A DNA stretch of 64,000 nucleotides from Chromera velia (Eukaryota; Sar; Chromeraceae). The notes under the pieces are model-generated. The model was not told where the DNA came from, searched no databases, and saw nothing but the letters and a program-made list of their open reading frames with translations. The number at the start of each line of letters is the position of its first letter. The stretch's first letter is position 1. The translations under genes were made by a program, and so were the position numbers. The stretch spans positions 21,290-85,289 of the forward strand of contig JAHBMJ010001416.1 of assembly GCA_018398765.1 (NCBI GenBank), read 5' to 3'. Positions 61,401-64,000 of the stretch are shown here, one piece after another.

Positions 61401-63825
61401 GCACTCGGAGCAGAGGGGCTGCAGGCACACAGAAAGAAAAGAGCGAATAAAGAAAGATTGCATGGGGGGATAAGGAGACACACCGAGGAGTGAGGGTGCC
61501 GATCCATGCAGCCTGACTGACAGCCCAACACCGAATCGTGAGAGCGAGAGAATACCCTCACTTCGCTTCAACTTGCCGCTTAGGTTCTCATCCGCCCTTC
61601 GCGTTTTGCATCTTTTCCCTTAATATCTTGAAGTCAATTTTGCGCCATTTTTCCGCTCGTTATGTTGTATGTGCTTTGTCTCGCCCTTTCTTTTCGTCTT
61701 TGCACCATGCACACTTTCCTGAGCTGAGCGGTCTTACCCATGGATCTGAATGAGCTAAGCCTTTCTACCGATAAGAGAGTTCATGCACAAATCCCTCAGG
61801 GGAAAGTTCAATTGATTCACAACAGTGTAAGCAGAGGAAGAAATGCAAAGAACCTAGCAAAAACGTACATGCACGACCAGCTGACCTACCCACTTACTCC
61901 TCTGAATCCCTCTGCACACTGTGCGAAACCTCCATTGGCGTCCAGATCCTGGTAGACCCCCTTGGTCTCGTGGGAGAAGCAGGTCTCATCCTTGGGACAT
62001 TCCAAGACGACCGCCAGGGGGAACGCCTCGATGAGGCTGTGGCCCTCCTCAGGCACAGGGCGGCTGTGACGCTGGAGAGGTAGCATGGAAGAATAGGAGC
62101 TGTCCGGGTCGGCAGGGGGCAGGGTCACTCTCCCTGCTGTCCTTGAGGCTGTTGCCTCCAGTCGTCGCAGCCTTCCTCCTCCTCTCTCTCCACCGTCACA
62201 CACGGCGTTCTCAGGGCAGGGCATACACCGTCCGGCTTCCCAGAAGAAGAAATCCGTCTGATCTGACCCTTTCGAGGTGTCTGGGACAAAGTAGTGCCCC
62301 GCGTTGCACAGACACTGAGAGGGATGGAAGGAGCCGCTTTCGGAGGAGGACTCCTGAATGCACGATCGACACACTGTAGGGAAGCTGGCGCTTCTCTCCA
62401 CTGTCTCGAGACCTCTCAGATCCTGCCAATAACCAGCACTGCAAAGAGAAAAATGGATGAACAATCAGAGATGATCATAGCTTAATTGTGCTGAGACAAA
62501 AATCAATTGCATTCATTTATTGATACACTAATTGGACACCATTGCATTCATTTATTGATACACTAATTGGACACCAGCTCCACCAACCCTCAGCGGGCTT
62601 CAGCCAGAAAGCGCTAAGGAAGAAAGAGAAAAAAAATGGAACGTCAGTAAAAGGCTCGAGAGGAGAAAGAGCGACCGCAGGAGGGGGATCGATGTCTTGC
62701 ACACGAATTAAACGGAAGTCTGGGAATTAACGAAAACGATCCGACGGGCCTCGTTTCCCCAGAGGTTTTTGCACAAAACAGAATCCCAGGAAACCCCCTC
62801 CAACTCCCTCCACACCCACCCACCCGCAGATACATGGACAGTCTGCGCAGTCCCTGAAGGCTCCCGACGGACACGCCACCACGACGACCACGAACGTGCA
62901 CACCCCGGCGTTGCCCGATGTGTCGGTCGCTGTGACGGTGACGGTGTGCGACCCAGGCTCAAACCCTGTCCCAGAGGGCGGGTAGACACGCACGTCGACG
63001 TTGGTAGGGGCATCCACGTTATCGAAGACCAGGGCCTGGGCAGGGTAGACGACGGGCATTGGGCCTTCTCCAACGTGGATGCGCCAGAAGTCCGCTGGGC
63101 AGAGGAGAGTGGGGGGTTCTCTGTCTGCAGTTTGGGGGGAACAATTTAGTTTTTTTTTTTTTTTGTCTGCAGTGTGGGGGGAACAATTTAGTTATCGTCG
63201 TCATTCAGTTGATGTTTTGCGCATGATGAGAACATATGAAATTCGCGAGTGAGAAGAAAGGGCCGACAGAAGCTTGACATGATCTTCTGCCAATGAAGCC
63301 TGTACAGAAGAGGAGAAGTCACATGTGTTGAAATGGAAGAGAAGACAGAAAGCGAAGAGGACGTCAGAAATGGATAAAACATGCCAAAAAGCAAAAGATG
63401 AAGACGTAGGCTTAAGAGCGTCGAAGCAATTTCATGTGGGACACTTGGACCACACAAACAAAAAACTTCTCCGAGAGAAGGAAGCACAACTTTGCCAAAC
63501 GAAAGGGGAAATTAGACATATATGCAGAGACTGAAAAAGCGGTTCGACACTGCTCGAGCCGTCCGAATTCTGAGCAGCTTCTTCAAATGAATATGAGCGA
63601 GTCATGCAGGTTTCAAAAGCAAGAGAGAATATTCCCTCATTATTCCTCACAAGAAGAAAAAAAGCGCCTACCGATTACTTGCACAGAGAAGGTGCACTGT
63701 GCCTGGTTCCCCGAAGAGTCAGTTGCAGTCACGCGGACTTCAGAGAGACCTGCCGGAAGTCTCATGGGAACAGTGGGGGAACCAATCAGAAGATTTGACT
63801 CCGCCATGCCCACAGAATCGGATAT
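53509..63825 (-). CDS. Multipass receptor-like protein with HYR and cysteine-rich ectodomain (N-terminus beyond window)
   Basis: Exons from the right edge: 63825-63672, 63124-62824, 62438-61898, 61418-61390 (29 nt), 60754-60599, 60299-60021, 59827-59009, 58787-58674, 58309-58175, 57935-57676, 57479-55796, an unresolved short exon near 55533, 55397-54540 and 54133-53509. Two HYR-type ends are seen (VRVTATDSSGNQAQCTF and VTVTATDTSGNAGVCTF); the second HYR is rebuilt across a G|AC junction (VQVIDREPPTLLCPADF). EGF/GCC2-like cysteines follow (CICGAGYWQDL, GFRGPLCSECQSFRFGDKCD), then about eight hydrophobic spans, with GFLYWEIVIMLRKL as a landmark seen in large protist surface proteins. The C-terminal half is a Ser- and Lys-rich cytoplasmic tail. 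Likely a surface receptor or channel-like protein; ligand unknown. The 60021/59827 junction does not agree in phase, and an acidic open stretch at 53471-53268 could be a further last exon. Confidence 0.75.
58311..58400. repeat. (CA)n/(GA)n microsatellite adjoining a splice acceptor
   Basis: On the minus strand the array ends ...GTGTGTGCAG, the acceptor of the exon at 58309-58175, so the repeat forms its pyrimidine/purine tract. Confidence 0.9.
59811..59948. repeat. 43-bp direct repeat duplicating a splice acceptor in the HYR receptor gene
   Basis: Copies 59811-59853 and 59906-59948 differ at one base and each contain the minus-strand TTGCAG|GATACACTTC acceptor of the exon at 59827-59009. The 52-bp insert is AT-rich and lacks the usual CTGTATGAAAG arms. 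Confidence 0.85.
60741..61090. mobile_element. Four copies of a splice-acceptor segment separated by palindromic insertions
   Basis: TCTCCAAAACTGCTTCATC (with minor changes) begins near 60745, 60853, 60942 and 61049. On the minus strand it is the acceptor AAGCAG|TTTTGGAGA of the exon at 60754-60599. The spacers contain CATACATA runs and ATTCTGTATGAAAGAAAAT. Confidence 0.88.
62506..62575. repeat. Perfect 35-bp tandem duplication in an intron
   Basis: Two adjacent identical copies, 62506-62540 and 62541-62575, start ATTGCATTCATTTATTG. There is no insert between them. Confidence 0.95.
63123..63193. repeat. 29-bp direct repeat around a poly-T run, duplicating an acceptor
   Basis: Copies 63123-63151 and 63165-63193 differ at one base (GGGGGGAACAATTTAGTT shared). 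Each contains the minus-strand CTGCAG|AC acceptor of the HYR exon at 63124-62824. Only a poly-T stretch separates them. Confidence 0.85.
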
Positions 63826-64000
63826 CTGAAGGCAATCAAGCAGGCAGGCAGACGTGTGTGATGCATGTGTGACAATAAAGCATCGCTGTGGAAGAGAGCT
63901 GCAGGTGGTCTCTTAGTGACAGACAGAGATGTAGATAGAGAGATGAGCATAGACACTTGCGAGGTACGGCCATCTCCTCCCTAATGCACAGAAAATTAAG

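Overview
The window is nuclear DNA of an intron-rich unicellular eukaryote. My best guess is an alveolate of the chromerid type. This is an inference from the mix of secreted TSP1, HYR and cysteine-rich proteins, a signal-anchored kinase, base composition near 50% GC, and dense microsatellites; no single sequence proves it. Introns, eukaryotic gene families and exon phases rule out a bacterial contig.

Eight protein genes can be assembled by hand from open frames, splice sites and matching codon phases. From left to right they are: (1) a B-box, coiled-coil and PH-domain protein on the minus strand, running off the left edge; (2) a minus-strand three-exon gene fusing a cobyrinate a,c-diamide synthase (CbiA/CobB), a BtuF-like cobalamin-binding domain and a DUF5522 cysteine domain; (3) a plus-strand ceruloplasmin/hephaestin-like multicopper oxidase divergent from it; (4) a minus-strand protein kinase with an N-terminal hydrophobic leader and a cysteine-rich tail; (5) a plus-strand 16-exon protein with ankyrin repeats, a GLEBS-like motif, a few FG motifs and half a bromodomain-like segment; (6) a minus-strand secreted protein joining a TSP1 domain to ankyrin repeats; (7) a plus-strand RACK1 WD40 protein of 313 aa; (8) a large minus-strand multipass receptor-like protein with HYR and cysteine-rich ectodomains, running off the right edge.

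Between and inside the genes are AT-rich stretches (about 10.9-12.7, 23.3-25.0, 40.4-41.0 and 50.9-52.2 kb), one hAT-like transposon with inverted ends and an 8-bp target duplication, a possible LINE remnant, and very long tetranucleotide arrays. The most unusual layer is a set of short palindromic insertions, with arms like ATTCTGTATGAAAG, flanked by unusually long direct repeats of about 20-50 bp. Several of these repeats copy an exon-intron junction, so splice sites have been duplicated. A related pattern is that tetranucleotide arrays often begin exactly at splice donors (GTCAGTCAG..., GTGAGTGAG...) or end exactly at acceptors (...TGCCTGCAG), and about half of all donors carry C at position +3.

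The genes do not form one pathway. The fusion protein points to cobalamin salvage or remodelling and the oxidase to iron or copper handling. The kinase, the TSP1-ankyrin protein and the HYR receptor look like secretory-pathway or surface proteins. RACK1 is a ribosome-associated scaffold.
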